Shown here: positions 63,971 to 64,000 of the stretch, in pieces
Layout of the letters: the number at the start of each line of letters is the position of its first letter
How positions within the stretch are numbered: position 1 is the stretch's first letter
Assembly (NCBI RefSeq): GCF_022601735.1
Contig: NZ_JAKUMM010000007.1
Coordinates: 214,532-278,531 of the forward strand
Reading direction: 5' to 3'
From: Atopomonas sediminilitoris
GTDB taxonomy: Bacteria > Pseudomonadota > Gammaproteobacteria > Pseudomonadales > Pseudomonadaceae
Length of the DNA: 64,000 nt
Translations under genes and position numbers: made by a program
Notes under the pieces: generated by a model
What the model was told of the DNA's origin: nothing
The model's input: the letters and a program-made list of their open reading frames with translations, nothing else
Database searches by the model: none

Positions 63971-64000
63971 GCTTGACGATGACCTACTCTCACATGGGGA
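63971..64000 (-). rRNA. rrf: 5S rRNA, 3' end only
   Basis: The last 30 bases, read on the minus strand, are the 3' end of Pseudomonas-type 5S rRNA (ending GTCATCGTCAAGC, preceded by CATGTGAGAGTAG). The rest lies beyond the window edge, so an rRNA operon must extend to the right with 23S upstream of it. Confidence 0.95.

Overview
The window is chromosomal DNA of a Pseudomonas-like gammaproteobacterium, with moderately high GC by eye and dense short-spaced genes. The best evidence is gene order. The block from about 24.9 to 47.6 kb (speA, yciH-like SUI1, Nudix, DUF2333, gcbA-type diguanylate cyclase, ctpL-type chemoreceptor, dsbD, aroQ, accB, accC, prmA, DUF3426 protein, dusB, fis, purH, purD, retS) follows the order I know from P. 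aeruginosa around PA4839-PA4856. Smaller pieces also match: tusA-like/perM/bepA (PA1005-PA1007), ECF sigma with a FabH-like synthase (PA3285-PA3286), and xseB-ispA-dxs plus ribA (PA4042-PA4047). These pieces come from several parts of the P. aeruginosa map, so this is a rearranged member of the family (Pseudomonadaceae or a close neighbour). Species cannot be told from the sequence alone.

Layout. 0-3 kb: the end of a DUF4136-like gene, an orphan methyltransferase, a 600-bp non-coding composite inverted element, DUF4345 and DUF411 genes, and tRNA-Asp and tRNA-Val. 3-12.7 kb: rdgC; a MerR regulator divergent from a thiopurine methyltransferase with a MerR-type promoter between them; azlCD amino-acid exporter; a DUF4336 protein; a large transporter-linked hybrid kinase (MxtR/CrbS type); an MgtC/DUF4010 membrane protein; a Sel1 protein. 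12.7-13.2 kb: an AT-rich gap with a perfect DnaA box. 13.2-24.9 kb: perM, tusA-like, bepA, a phosphate-type porin, an ECF sigma/anti-sigma pair, a KAS III-like synthase, an alpha/beta hydrolase, an ABC-F ATPase, and a divergent SDR/AraC pair. 24.9-47.6 kb: the conserved housekeeping and signalling block. 47.6-51.2 kb: marC, a small secreted protein made of six 13-residue repeats, an acyltransferase and a DEAD-box helicase. 51.3-56.3 kb: the late cobalamin genes bluB-cobQ-cobP-cobT-cobC-cobS, overlapping or nearly so. 56.5-63.8 kb: xseB-ispA-dxs, a cobalamin riboswitch in front of btuB, then btuF, a small membrane protein and ribA on the other strand. The last 30 bases are the 3' end of a 5S rRNA on the minus strand, so an rRNA operon continues to the right.

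How it fits together. Vitamin B12 is the main theme at the right: a riboswitch-controlled outer-membrane receptor, a periplasmic binding protein, and the nucleotide-loop and lower-ligand assembly genes. ispA/dxs feed isoprenoids and ribA starts riboflavin synthesis; riboflavin also supplies the FMN that BluB turns into dimethylbenzimidazole. The left-central block joins malonyl-CoA synthesis (accBC), purine synthesis (purHD) and translation/nucleoid functions (prmA, dusB, fis) with lifestyle-switch signalling (gcbA, retS).

Most of the window is ordinary core genome. The items most worth following are the tandem-repeat secreted peptide gene (48.5 kb), the two-module inverted element (1.2-1.75 kb), the RetS ortholog whose ATP-binding boxes look degraded, the AT-rich DnaA-box gap (12.75-12.99 kb), and the MerR/tpm promoter (4.53 kb).
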